Shown: piece by piece, positions 31,133 to 39,082 of the stretch
How the letters are laid out: the number at the start of each line of letters is the position of its first letter
Numbering within the stretch: position 1 is the stretch's first letter
Origin: Patulibacter sp. SYSU D01012
GTDB taxonomy: Bacteria > Actinomycetota > Thermoleophilia > Solirubrobacterales > Solirubrobacteraceae
Assembly (NCBI RefSeq): GCF_017916475.1
Contig: NZ_JAFMTB010000002.1
Span: 620,001 to 684,000 of the forward strand
Reading direction: 5' to 3'
DNA length: 64,000 nt
Notes under the pieces: model-generated
The model's database searches: none
Seen by the model: only the letters and a program-made list of their open reading frames with translations
What the model was told of the DNA's origin: nothing
Made by a program: the position numbers and the translations under genes

Positions 31133-33169
31133 ATGAGCAGCCCTCGCCTTCCGGAGCCGGACCGCCCCTGGATGATGCGGACCTACGCGGGTCACTCGAC
31201 CGCGAAGGCCTCCAACGCGCTGTACCGCAGCAACCTCGCGAAGGGGCAGACCGGCCTGTCCGTCGCGTTCGACCTGCCCACGCAGACGGGCTACGACCCC
31301 GACGACGAGCTCTCGCGCGGCGAGGTCGGCAAGGTCGGCGTGCCGGTCTCGCACCTGGGCGACATGCGGACCCTCATGGAGGGCATCCCGCTGGGGACGA
31401 TGAACACGTCGATGACCATCAACGCCGTGGCGGCGTGGATGCTCTCGCTCTACATCGTCGCCGCGGAGGAGCAGGGCGCGGAGCAGGCGCAGCTCCAGGG
31501 CACGACGCAGAACGACATCATCAAGGAGTTCCTGGCGCGCGGCACGTACGCGTTCCCGCCCGGGCCCTCGATGCGGCTGATCGCGGACATGATCGCCTAC
31601 ACGGTCGAGCACGTCCCGAAGTGGAACCCGATCAACATCTGCAGCTACCACCTGCAGGAGGCCGGGGCGACGCCGGTCCAGGAGATCGCCTACGCGATGT
31701 CCAACGCCATCGCCGTGCTCGACGCCGCCCGCGAGCGCGTCGACGCCGCGATGATGCCGAAGGTCTTCTCGCGCATCTCGTTCTTCGTCAACGCCGGCGT
31801 GCGGTTCATCGAGGAGCACGCCAAGCTGCGGGCGATGAGCGTCCTGTGGGAGGAGCTCGGCCGCACGCGGTACGGCGTCGAGGACCCGAAGGCGCTGCGC
31901 TTCCGCTACGGCGTGCAGGTCAACTCGCTCGGCCTGACCGAGGCCCAGCCGGAGAACAACGTCCAGCGCATCGTCCTCGAGGCGCTCGCCGTCACCCTGG
32001 GCCGCAACGCCCGCGCCCGCGCGCTGCAGCTGCCCGCCTGGAACGAGGCGCTCGGCCTGCCGCGCGCGTGGGACCAGCAGTGGGCGCTGCGCATCCAGCA
32101 GGTCCTGGCCTACGAGACCGACCTGCTCGAGTACCCCGACATCTTCGAGGGCTCGAAGGTCATGGACGGCCTGGTCGAGGAGCTGCTGACGGGCGCCCGC
32201 GCCGAGATGGCCGAGGTGGCCGAGCACGGCGGCGCGGTGCAGGCCGTGGACTACATGAAGAGCGCGCTCGTCGAGAGCCACCGCGAGCGGATCGCCCGCA
32301 TCGAGCGCGGCGAGCAGGTCGTCGTCGGCATCAACAAGTACACGGAGACCGAGCCCTCCCCCCTGACGGCGGCCGGCGACGGCGGCATCATGACCGTCGA
32401 CCACGCCGTCGAGCAGCAGGCGAAGGACGCGATCGCCGCGTGGCGCGCCGACCGCGACCAGGTCCGCGTCGACGCCGCGCTGGCCCGCCTGGCCGAGGTG
32501 GCCGCGGGCGACGAGAACATCATGCCCGCGTCGATCGAGGCGGCCCGGGCCGGCGTGACGACCGGCGAGTGGGCGCGCACGCTGCGCGAGGCGTTCGGCG
32601 AGTTCCGCGCCCCGACCGGCGTCGGCGAGGCCGCCGCGACGACCGACCAGACCGAGGGCGTCGCCGCGGTGCGCGCCGAGGTCGAGCGCGTGTCCGAGGC
32701 CCTGGGCCGCCGGATCAAGATCCTCGTCGGCAAGCCGGGCCTGGACGGCCACTCCAACGGCGCCGAGCAGATCGCGGTGCGCGCCCGCGACGTCGGCATG
32801 GACGTCGTCTACGAGGGCATCCGCCTGACCCCCGCGCAGATCGCGCACTCGGCCGTCCAGGAGGGCGTGCACGTCATCGGCCTGTCGATCCTGTCGGGCA
32901 GCCACAAGGAGCTGATCCCGGCCGTCATCGAGGCGCTGCGCGAGCAGGGCGTGGACGTGCCGGTGATCGTCGGCGGCATCATCCCCGAGGCCGACGTGCG
33001 GCCCCTGCACGACGCGGGCGTGGCGGGCGTCTACACGCCGAAGGACTTCGACATCTCGGTGATCATGGGCGACATCGTCCGGATCGTCGCGCAGGCGAAC
33101 GGCGTGCTGGACGAGGCGGACGTCGCCGCCCCCACCGGCGGCGCGATCGACGACGTCGCGACCGCCTGA
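31133..33169 (+). CDS. meaA: B12-dependent ethylmalonyl-CoA mutase (MeaA/Ecm-like)
   Basis: A 678-residue acyl-CoA mutase. The substrate domain (about 10-520) begins RPWMMRTYAGHSTAKASN and contains KGQTGLSVAFDLPTQTGYD. The cobalamin domain (about 545-670) has KPGLDGHSNG, the DxHxxG lower-ligand motif. Length and opening match Streptomyces MeaA rather than the 730-residue methylmalonyl-CoA mutase large subunit. MeaA/Ecm converts ethylmalonyl-CoA to methylsuccinyl-CoA, the step after Ccr (epimerase aside), and ccr is 3.8 kb upstream. Methylmalonyl- or isobutyryl-CoA mutase activity is a less likely alternative. Confidence 0.87.
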   Translation: MSSPRLPEPDRPWMMRTYAGHSTAKASNALYRSNLAKGQTGLSVAFDLPTQTGYDPDDELSRGEVGKVGVPVSHLGDMRTLMEGIPLGTMNTSMTINAVAAWMLSLYIVAAEEQGAEQAQLQGTTQNDIIKEFLARGTYAFPPGPSMRLIADMIAYTVEHVPKWNPINICSYHLQEAGATPVQEIAYAMSNAIAVLDAARERVDAAMMPKVFSRISFFVNAGVRFIEEHAKLRAMSVLWEELGRTRYGVEDPKALRFRYGVQVNSLGLTEAQPENNVQRIVLEALAVTLGRNARARALQLPAWNEALGLPRAWDQQWALRIQQVLAYETDLLEYPDIFEGSKVMDGLVEELLTGARAEMAEVAEHGGAVQAVDYMKSALVESHRERIARIERGEQVVVGINKYTETEPSPLTAAGDGGIMTVDHAVEQQAKDAIAAWRADRDQVRVDAALARLAEVAAGDENIMPASIEAARAGVTTGEWARTLREAFGEFRAPTGVGEAAATTDQTEGVAAVRAEVERVSEALGRRIKILVGKPGLDGHSNGAEQIAVRARDVGMDVVYEGIRLTPAQIAHSAVQEGVHVIGLSILSGSHKELIPAVIEALREQGVDVPVIVGGIIPEADVRPLHDAGVAGVYTPKDFDISVIMGDIVRIVAQANGVLDEADVAAPTGGAIDDVATA

Positions 33170-33170
33170 G

Positions 33171-33282
33171 GCGGGCGGGGCGCGCCCTTCCGGCCTGACG
33201 CGGGCGGGAGCATCCTCCCGGCCTGACGCCGGCCGGCACGTCCTCCCGCCTGCCGCGGGCGGGGCGCGCCCTCCCGCGTGAC
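33171..33282. repeat. Four imperfect tandem copies of a ~28-bp unit
   Basis: Starting two bases after the meaA stop, four copies of 27-29 bases follow one another (33171-33199, 33200-33227, 33228-33254, 33255-33282). Each has the plan GCGGGCGG-G-x-CxTCCCG-CCTGAC. Every copy can fold on itself through CGGG/CCCG pairs. No coding sense. Confidence 0.7.
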
Positions 33283-33342
33283 GCCGCCCTGGGCGCGCAC
33301 CCGCGTGCCGGACGCCGCGGGCGGCCGGCCCCCGGACGCAGA

Positions 33343-33385
33343 ACGGCCCGGGGCCGGCGGACGCCTCGTCCGCCGGCCCCGGGCC
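33343..33385. terminator. Very strong two-way terminator hairpin
   Basis: A perfect 19-bp stem (left arm 33343-33361, right arm 33367-33385) with a 5-base loop, between the convergent meaA (+) and fliA (-) genes. It separates the metabolic half of the window from the motility half. Confidence 0.8.
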
Positions 33386-33447
33386 GGATGCTTCGGTGCC
33401 GCGGCCGAGGGATCCCCATCCCCGGCCGCGGGCGTGTCGCGCTCGCC

Positions 33448-34269
33448 CTAGTCGAGCGACGCGACGAGCAGGTCGGCGTGGTCGCCGAGCGCGGCCCGCA
33501 GGCGGCTGCGCAGCGAGCTGGCGATCTGGCAGACGCGGGACTCGGAGACGCCGAGCATGTCGCCGATCTCGCGCAGGCGGAGGTTCTCGACGTAGAGGAG
33601 GCGGGCGACGTCGCGCTCGCGGTCCGGCAGCGCGGCGACGGCGGCGGCCAGGTGGGCGCGCGCCTCGCGCACGGTGGCCATGCGCTCCGGGCTCGAGGAG
33701 CGGTCGGCCGAGACGATCGTCTCGGTGCGGTCGACGAGCGTGCCGTCCGAGCCGGCGACGCTGGTGGCCAGGGACTCCACCTCGGCCAGCGCGAGCTGGT
33801 CGCGGCGGGCGCGGATCTCGTCGGAGGAGGTCTCGAGGTGCTCGGCCAGCTCGAAGTCGTTCGGCTCGCGCTCCAGGCGGCTGCGGAGCTCGCGGCGGGC
33901 GGTCTCGGCCTCGCGCTCCCAGCGGCGCAGCGAGCGCGGCGCCCAGTCGCGGCGGCGGAGCTCGTCGAGGACGGCGCCGTTGATGCGGGTCCAGGCGAAC
34001 TGCTCGAGCGTCGCGCCCTTGGCCGGGTCGAAGCGCTCGATCGAGACGACGAGCGCCTCCAGGCCGGCGGCGGCCAGGTCGTCCATCTCGCAGTACGCCG
34101 GCAGCTGGCGGACCTTGCGGCTGACGATGTGCCGCACGAGCGGCGTGAGCAGGAAGACGAGCTCGTCGCGCTTGGCGCGGTCGCCGGTCTTGCGGTACAT
34201 CCGCCACTTGCGGAGGAGCTGCTCGGTGGTCGCGCGGCGCTGGCGGACTGGACGGACGGTGGAGGTCAT
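33448..34269 (-). CDS. fliA: RNA polymerase sigma factor, FliA/WhiG (sigma-28) family
   Basis: A 273-residue sigma-70-family factor with regions 2, 3 and 4 and no region 1. Region 2: PLVRHIVSRKVRQLPAYCEMDDLAAAGLEAL with RFDPAKGATLEQFAWTRI (each shown in part). Region 3: ELAEHLETSSDEIRARR. Region 4: LPDRERDVARLLYVENLRLREIG then LGVSESRVCQIASSLRSRL. In motile bacteria this factor drives late flagellar genes, and seven matching promoters lie in this window, one of them upstream of this gene itself. The start ATG 34269 gives the normal length; there is no close -10 box, so the message has a leader of about 240 bases. No FlgM-like anti-sigma gene was seen. Confidence 0.93.
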   Translation of the reverse strand: MTSTVRPVRQRRATTEQLLRKWRMYRKTGDRAKRDELVFLLTPLVRHIVSRKVRQLPAYCEMDDLAAAGLEALVVSIERFDPAKGATLEQFAWTRINGAVLDELRRRDWAPRSLRRWEREAETARRELRSRLEREPNDFELAEHLETSSDEIRARRDQLALAEVESLATSVAGSDGTLVDRTETIVSADRSSSPERMATVREARAHLAAAVAALPDRERDVARLLYVENLRLREIGDMLGVSESRVCQIASSLRSRLRAALGDHADLLVASLD

Positions 34270-34392
34270 GGCGTGAGAGGCGGTGAGGGTGGGGATCTGC
34301 CGCGGTGGGCGGCGTGGTGCCCGGCGCTGCGGTGCGTCGGTGGAGCCACCTTGGCCGTCTCTGGGGGCCCTGGCGAGTGCGTCTGGCCGCCT

Positions 34393-34438
34393 GTTGGACG
34401 CCCTCGTCCAACGTATCTGGACCGTATCCGGAGGTATC
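34393..34438 (-). promoter_or_regulatory. Inverted repeat and three GATAC repeats in the fliA leader
   Basis: GTTGGACG-CCCT-CGTCCAAC (34393-34412) is a perfect 8-bp inverted repeat. Beside it, three copies of GTATC (GATAC on the fliA strand) stand at 34413, 34424 and 34434, spaced 11 and 10 bases, about one helix turn. They lie between the putative sigma-28 promoter and the fliA start, so they could be an operator or part of a structured leader. Confidence 0.5.
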
Positions 34439-34518
34439 AATCGAGTGCGCTTCCTCCGTACTGATCCCTGTTCGATCGGTGGTTTTCCGCAATCGACCAC
34501 GAACGACCGGACCCCCGG

Positions 34519-34545
34519 TGTTCGGCGGCGGGGCACCGAACTTGA
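34519..34545 (-). promoter_or_regulatory. Sigma-28-type promoter upstream of fliA
   Basis: On the minus strand: TCAAGTTC, 11 bases, GCCGAACA (7 of 8 to GCCGATNA). This is the weakest of the set. Start of transcription would be near 34512, giving a leader of about 240 bases and allowing FliA to activate its own gene. Confidence 0.55.
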
Positions 34546-35050
34546 GGGGCCCAAGGCCGATTGCGTCGACGGGCGTCCTAGTACGACCGTCGATGCCCAG
34601 TCTGGACCGGGGCGCGCGGCGCCCCGAGGCGCCCGCCGGCGACGCGCGCCCGGGCGGCCTGCGCGGCCGCGTACAGCTGTTCGTCGAGGGCCGGCACGTG
34701 TCGAAACGGTGTCAGGGTGTCGCCGTCGACACCCGTGCCGCTCGCGGAACCCCGATTCCGCCCTCGGCACCCCCCGACCGGGGGACGGCCGGCTCCCCCG
34801 ATCGACGGCGACGCGCGCGGACGCGTCGACCGGCCTTCGGCGCCGGGCGGCGGGGTTCGGCCGACGCGTGATGCGCATCACGGACGTTCGGGCGCCCGTC
34901 GGAGCCCCGGCGGGTCGGCCCCGGCGCCCCTCGAGCCCGCGACCGGAGCGCACGGTGGACGTGACCCGGGCGCCGGGACGGCGAGCGGGCGACCGCGGGC
35001 GGCCCGGCCGGCGGCGGGGAGCGGCGGCGCGGCGTCCGGTTCGAGCGCAC

Positions 35051-35090
35051 GCGGGCAGGCGCGGGCAGGCGCGGGCAGGCGCGGGCAGGC
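35051..35090. repeat. 10-bp tandem repeat, four units
   Basis: Four exact copies of GCGGGCAGGC in a row. Confidence 0.9.
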
Positions 35091-35121
35091 GTCGAGCGGG
35101 CGGCGGCGGACGACCGGGTCG

Positions 35122-35149
35122 ACGGCCGCCGCCGGCCGGCGGCGGCCGT
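35122..35149. repeat. 28-bp perfect palindrome
   Basis: Exactly self-complementary over 28 bases without a spacer (left half ACGGCCGCCGCCGG). It lies in the gene-poor stretch between fliA and the CHAP hydrolase gene. Confidence 0.6.
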
Positions 35150-35319
35150 GCCGAAGGACCGGCTTCCGTCCGCGGGGCACCGCCGAGCGGGTCGCGTGGC
35201 CGTCGGTCGCGCCGCTCCGGACCGCCATGCCCCCCGCCGCGACGGCGGCCACGGAGCGGCGGCGGACGACCGTGCCCGCACGTCGGGGGGCGGGCGACGC
35301 CCGCCTCGGGCCGACGCCG

Positions 35320-35347
35320 GGCGGCTCCCCCGTTCGGGGGAGCCGCC
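35320..35347 (-). terminator. Hairpin downstream of the CHAP hydrolase gene
   Basis: A perfect 12-bp stem GGCGGCTCCCCC with loop GTTC. It lies about 210 bases beyond the stop of the CHAP gene on its strand and is the best candidate terminator for it. Confidence 0.5.
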
Positions 35348-35556
35348 GTCGCGCGCCCCGGCGGACGCCGCCGCGCGCCCGGACGGTGCGCTCGGGACCC
35401 CTTCCGCGGCGCACCGCGAGGCGCGGGCACCGACGCGCGGCGTCGCCGGACGGGGCCCGTCAGTGGAACGGCGGCCCGCGACGGCGTCCACCCGTGGCGG
35501 CGTCCTCCGGTGGGGCGCCCTCGCGCGCGGGGACCTCGCCCCGCGGGGACGCGCCC

Positions 35557-36210
35557 CTAGTGCAGCCGGATGTAGCCGACGGCGGCGTTCGCCGGGTGCG
35601 TCCGCTCGGCCACGCGATCGGAGGTGTTGCCCTCGATCGTGCGGACCGTGCCGTCCGGGTCGACGCCGGTGACGATGCCCGTGTGCTCGTCGAAGATGAT
35701 CACGTCGCCGACCTGGGGCCGGACGTTCGGGCCGTTCGGGATGCTCTTGCCGGAGCGCTGGGCCCAGGACCACATGGCGTCGACGGAGCCGAAGCCGCTG
35801 CCGTTGTCGCCGACCGGGGTGCCGGCCTGCTTGGCCGCCCAGGAGACGAAGTAGGCGCACCAGGGGCCGGGCCCGGGGGCCCCGGCGACGGCGTCGCGGA
35901 AGGTCTTGATCTCGGGCGAGTCGTTCGAGCCCGGCGGCTGCTCCGCCACGCCCAGCTTCGTGCGCGCGGCCGCGACCATGGCCTCGCCCCCGCCCCCGCC
36001 GCCCTGGGCGGCCTGCAGCGCGGCGGGGAAGCTGCGCGCGGTGGCCTGGGCCGAGGACGTCAGGCCCGACCCGGCGGTGCCGGCGGCCGTGGCCTTCTGG
36101 GCCTGCAGCGCCTGCGCCGCCTGCTGCGCCGCGGCGGCGCGCTGGGCGGCGTAGGGGTCCGCGAGGCTGCGGATCTCGGCGATGCGGTCGAGCGTCGTCG
36201 CGAGGGACAT
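35557..36210 (-). CDS. CHAP-domain peptidoglycan hydrolase, flagellum-associated
   Basis: A 217-residue protein. An Ala/Gln-rich helical N-terminus (about 1-70) and a glycine linker lead into a CHAP amidase/endopeptidase domain (about 75-217). PWCAYFVSWAAKQAG carries the catalytic Cys at about 118, GDVIIFDEHTGIVTGVD the His at about 176, and EGNTSD the third polar residue. There is no signal peptide, as expected if it leaves through the flagellar export channel. It has its own sigma-28-type promoter (36220-36246), only ten bases before the ATG. It probably opens the cell wall for rod or filament growth, the job FlgJ's hydrolase domain does elsewhere; this role is inferred. Confidence 0.8.
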   Translation of the reverse strand: MSLATTLDRIAEIRSLADPYAAQRAAAAQQAAQALQAQKATAAGTAGSGLTSSAQATARSFPAALQAAQGGGGGGEAMVAAARTKLGVAEQPPGSNDSPEIKTFRDAVAGAPGPGPWCAYFVSWAAKQAGTPVGDNGSGFGSVDAMWSWAQRSGKSIPNGPNVRPQVGDVIIFDEHTGIVTGVDPDGTVRTIEGNTSDRVAERTHPANAAVGYIRLH

Positions 36211-36219
36211 CGTTCCGGG

Positions 36220-36246
36220 TGATCGGCGACGGGCGCGCGGCCTTGA
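36220..36246 (-). promoter_or_regulatory. Sigma-28-type promoter of the CHAP gene
   Basis: Minus strand: TCAAGGCC, 11 bases, GCCGATCA. The -35 lies right after the stop of the preceding glycosyltransferase gene. Confidence 0.75.
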
Positions 36247-36247
36247 G

Positions 36248-37435
36248 CTACCGGGCCGTGCCGGCCGGCGCGGCGCCGGCGACGCCGTCGCCGTGCAGGG
36301 CGACGAAGCGCTCGTGGTCCCGGCGCACCTGACGGTCGATCCACGCCCCCAGGGCGGGATCGGCGGTCGAGACGGTCTCGCTCAGGCCGTGGCGGATGGT
36401 GGACGCGCGTACGAGCACGGGCGGGGTGCCCGCCGTGCGCAGGCGCTGCAGCAGGTCGGTGTCCTGGTACCAGACGACCAGCTCGGGGTGCAGGAAGTGC
36501 CCGGGCGCGACCGCGTGCTCCTCCAGGGTGCGCCGCGACAGCGCGAAGCACCAGGCGGAGAAGTCCTCGCGGACGAAGCCGTCGAGGGTGAGCGGGAACG
36601 CCACGGCGGCGCCGCCGTCGAGGGTGTCGCGCAGCGGCTCCCACCACCCGGGCAGCACCTCGACGTCGTCGTTGCAGACGACGGCGTAGGCGCCGCGCGC
36701 GGCGCGCAGCCCCGAGTTGACGGGCGCGGTGAAGCCCTGCGGCGGGGCCCCGTTGTCGACGACGACGATCTCGTACGGCACGGTCGTGCAGCGCTGGATC
36801 GCGGCCACGCACCGGCGCAGGCGGTCGCTGGCGGCGTCGAGCGTGGGGATGACGACGGTCAGCTCGGGCGTGGTGCCGGGCGGGACCGCCTGGAGGTCGC
36901 GGCCCGCGGCGCTGCGGGCGTCGGCGGACGCCACGCGCGCCGCCGCCACCGGCACGACGCGGCCGTGCCGCGCCAGACGTGTCGTCAGGGCGCCGAGCAG
37001 CAGCTCGTCCGCGACGTCGGGCACGTCGCCGGCGGCCAGGTCCGCGGCGCGGAAGGCGAGCGCCGGGGCGGCGACCGGCTCGCCCGATCCGGCGGTGGCG
37101 GCGGCGACCGCCGGGTCGGCGAGCGCCGCGCACAGCGGCGCGAGGAAGCCCGGATCGACGCGCGGCATGCCCGGCAGCAGCACGCAGACCTCGCCCTGGG
37201 CGCGGCCCAGCGCGGCGCGCAGCGCGCCCGCGACGCCGGACCGCCGCGGCAGCCGCACCACGGTCGCGCCGGCTTCGACGCTGGCCAGCAGGCCTTCGAG
37301 CCCGACGGACGCGTCGTCGACGATCACCACCTCGTGCGTCGGCAGGTCGGGGACCTGCGTCAGGGCGACGAGGCACTCGAGGGCGGCGTTCGGCGCCCCG
37401 GTCAGCGGGACGACGAGGGAGGCGGTGACGGTCAT
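36248..37435 (-). CDS. Glycosyltransferase with two family-2 domains
   Basis: A 395-residue protein with two GT2-like halves. The N-terminal one (about 1-120) has TASLVVPLTGAPNAALECL and HEVVIVDDASVG but no clear DxD and looks reduced. The C-terminal one (about 190-390) has LTVVIPTLDAASDRLRRCV, EIVVVDNGAP, YAVVCNDDVEVLPGWW (metal site) and FLHPELVVWYQDTDLLQRL. There are no membrane segments. It is the third gene of the fdtA-fdtB-GT operon; ATG 37435 overlaps the fdtB stop as ATGA. It probably transfers the aminosugar made by the operon, with flagellin as the likely acceptor. Confidence 0.82.
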   Translation of the reverse strand: MTVTASLVVPLTGAPNAALECLVALTQVPDLPTHEVVIVDDASVGLEGLLASVEAGATVVRLPRRSGVAGALRAALGRAQGEVCVLLPGMPRVDPGFLAPLCAALADPAVAAATAGSGEPVAAPALAFRAADLAAGDVPDVADELLLGALTTRLARHGRVVPVAAARVASADARSAAGRDLQAVPPGTTPELTVVIPTLDAASDRLRRCVAAIQRCTTVPYEIVVVDNGAPPQGFTAPVNSGLRAARGAYAVVCNDDVEVLPGWWEPLRDTLDGGAAVAFPLTLDGFVREDFSAWCFALSRRTLEEHAVAPGHFLHPELVVWYQDTDLLQRLRTAGTPPVLVRASTIRHGLSETVSTADPALGAWIDRQVRRDHERFVALHGDGVAGAAPAGTAR

Positions 37436-38580
37436 GCGGTCGGAAGGGGCTCGGGGGCGGGGGCGGCGGCCGGGACGAGCGCCGGCGCGACGCGGCGCAC
37501 CGCGTCGATCACGGCGTCCGCGTGGGCGTCCGACAGGTGCGGTCCCATCGGCAGCGAGAGGACGGTCGCGGCGGCGTGGTCGGCCGCGGGCAGGTGGGCC
37601 GCCGCGACGGGGTGGCCGGCGTAGAGCGGCTGCCGGTGCGGCGGGGTCGGGTAGTGGACCAGGGTGGGGATCCCCTCCCCGGCCAGCGCGCGGGCGAGCG
37701 CGTCGCGCTCGGGGTGCCGGACGACGAACAGGTGCCAGCTCGGGGCCGCGCCGGGCGCCACCGGCGGCAGCGTCAGGCCGGGGACGCCGGCCAGGCCGTC
37801 GCGGTAGCGGGCGGCCACCGCGGCGCGGCGGGCGTTCGCGGCGGGCAGGTCGGCCAGGCGCAGGCGCAGCACGGCGGCCTGCAGCTCGTCCAGCCGGCTG
37901 TTGCTGCCGGCCTCGAGGTGCTCGTACTTGCGCTCGGACCCGTAGTTGCGCAGCCGGCGCAGGCGGCGGGCCAGCTCGGCGTCGTCCGTGGTGACGGCGC
38001 CGCCGTCGCCGAGGGCGCCCAGGTTCTTGCCGGGGTAGAAGCTCCACGCCGCGGCGTCGGCCCAGCCCGCCACGGGCCGCTCGTGCAGCCGCGCGCCGTG
38101 GGCCTGCGCGGCGTCGTCGAGCACCCACAGGCCGCGGCGGTCGGCGAGCGCCCGCAGCGCGGGGTGCGGCGCCGGGTGGCCGTACAGGTCGACGGGCACG
38201 ATCGCGGCGGTGCGCGGCCCGACCGCGGCCTCCGCGGCGGCCGGATCCATCAGGTGCGTCTCGGGGTGGACGTCGACCGGGACCGGCGTCGCGCCGGCGG
38301 CGGTGACCGCCAGCCAGGTCGCGACGAACGTCTGGCCGGGGACGAGCACCTCGTCCCCCGGTCCCACGCCGCGGGCCTGCAGCGCCAGCCGCAGCGCGTC
38401 GAGGCCCGAGCCGACGGCGACGCAGTGCTCGGCACCGGCGAACGCGGCGAACGCCGCCTCGAACGCCTCCAGCTCCGGGCCGAGCAGGTACCGGCCGGAC
38501 GCGATGACGCGGGCGGCCGCGGCCTCGAGCCGGGCGCGGTCCGCGGCGGACGGCGTCAGGTCGAGGAACGCGACGCTCAT
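37432..38580 (-). CDS. fdtB: PLP-dependent sugar aminotransferase (DegT/DnrJ/EryC1, FdtB-like)
   Basis: A 382-residue aminotransferase acting on dTDP-3-keto-6-deoxyhexose to give a 3-amino-3,6-dideoxy sugar. PLP features: VAVGSGLDALRLAL, LDDAAQAHGARL and the Schiff-base lysine in SFYPGKNLGALGDGG (about residue 190). NSRLDELQAAVLRLRL is the family's active-site loop, and the start FLDLTPS is typical of the FdtB/QdtB branch. It directly follows an fdtA-like isomerase (ATGA overlap), which fixes the amination at C3. The final sugar (Fuc3N or Qui3N type) depends on the isomerase and cannot be decided. Confidence 0.88.
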   Translation of the reverse strand: MSVAFLDLTPSAADRARLEAAAARVIASGRYLLGPELEAFEAAFAAFAGAEHCVAVGSGLDALRLALQARGVGPGDEVLVPGQTFVATWLAVTAAGATPVPVDVHPETHLMDPAAAEAAVGPRTAAIVPVDLYGHPAPHPALRALADRRGLWVLDDAAQAHGARLHERPVAGWADAAAWSFYPGKNLGALGDGGAVTTDDAELARRLRRLRNYGSERKYEHLEAGSNSRLDELQAAVLRLRLADLPAANARRAAVAARYRDGLAGVPGLTLPPVAPGAAPSWHLFVVRHPERDALARALAGEGIPTLVHYPTPPHRQPLYAGHPVAAAHLPAADHAAATVLSLPMGPHLSDAHADAVIDAVRRVAPALVPAAAPAPEPLPTA

Positions 38581-39005
38581 CGCGTGAGGGCCCGGAACTC
38601 GTCGCGGTCGCGGATGTAGTCGGCCTCGGCGTAGGGCTTCGAGGCCAGGACCATGCAGACCGACCCGGAGGAGAAGTTGTCGATCTCGCGCCAGATCATG
38701 CGCGGGATGTACAGGCCGCAGTACGAGCGGTTCAGGTGGAAGCGCTGCTGGATCGTCCCGTCGTCGAGCACGATGTCGAAGGAGCCCGACATCGCGATCA
38801 CGAGCTGCTGCAGGTCGCGGTGGGCGTGCCCGCCGCGCTCCGCGCCGCCGGGGACGTCGTAGAGCCAGTAGACGCGCTGGATGGCGAACGGCACGTGGAC
38901 GTCGTTCTCGACGAAGCTCAGGTTGCCGCGCCGGTCCTCGATGCGCGGGAAGGCGACGAGGTGGCAGCCGGCGAGGCCTGCGGTGGGCTGCTGCACGGTG
39001 CTCAC
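38577..39005 (-). CDS. fdtA: dTDP-4-keto-6-deoxyglucose 3,4-ketoisomerase (FdtA/QdtA-like cupin)
   Basis: A 142-residue WxcM-like cupin. IEDRRGNLSFVEN, IQRVYWLYDVPGGAERGGHAH (shown in part) with the catalytic HAH, and LYIPRMIWREIDNFSSGSVCMVLAS (in part) are family markers. It moves the keto group of dTDP-4-keto-6-deoxyglucose from C4 to C3 ahead of FdtB. The start is GTG 39005. A sigma-28-type promoter at 39013-39039 ends eight bases before the start codon, so the operon would be read only when FliA is active. The dTDP-glucose synthase and dehydratase genes are not in the window. Confidence 0.88.
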   Translation of the reverse strand: MSTVQQPTAGLAGCHLVAFPRIEDRRGNLSFVENDVHVPFAIQRVYWLYDVPGGAERGGHAHRDLQQLVIAMSGSFDIVLDDGTIQQRFHLNRSYCGLYIPRMIWREIDNFSSGSVCMVLASKPYAEADYIRDRDEFRALTR

Positions 39006-39012
39006 GCCCGGG

Positions 39013-39039
39013 TCATCGGCCCGCCGCGGCGGCGCTTGA
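39013..39039 (-). promoter_or_regulatory. Sigma-28-type promoter of fdtA-fdtB-GT
   Basis: Minus strand: TCAAGCGC, 11 bases, GCCGATGA. The predicted transcript start is next to the GTG of fdtA. Confidence 0.75.
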
Positions 39040-39082
39040 GCGCCGCGGACCGCCGTTTCGCAACGACGGCCCGGCGGGACGG

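Larger units (their letters stand above)
34546..35556. other. Gene-poor intergenic stretch
   Basis: About one kilobase with no convincing gene. Reading frames here are long only because stops are rare in GC-rich DNA; their products are dominated by Arg, Gly, Pro and Ala and show no domain. It holds several repeats and palindromes (listed separately). The first part (34546-34620) is less GC-rich than the rest. Confidence 0.6.

Noticed and set aside
31133-33169. Methylmalonyl-CoA mutase large subunit
   Set aside because: Length (678 residues), the opening sequence and the absence of a small-subunit gene fit MeaA/Ecm better, and ccr is close by.
34283-35860. Possible genes between fliA and the CHAP hydrolase (several frames over 180 codons)
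   Set aside because: All products are dominated by Arg, Gly, Pro and Ala, no frame is preferred, and no motif or ribosome-binding site supports a start.
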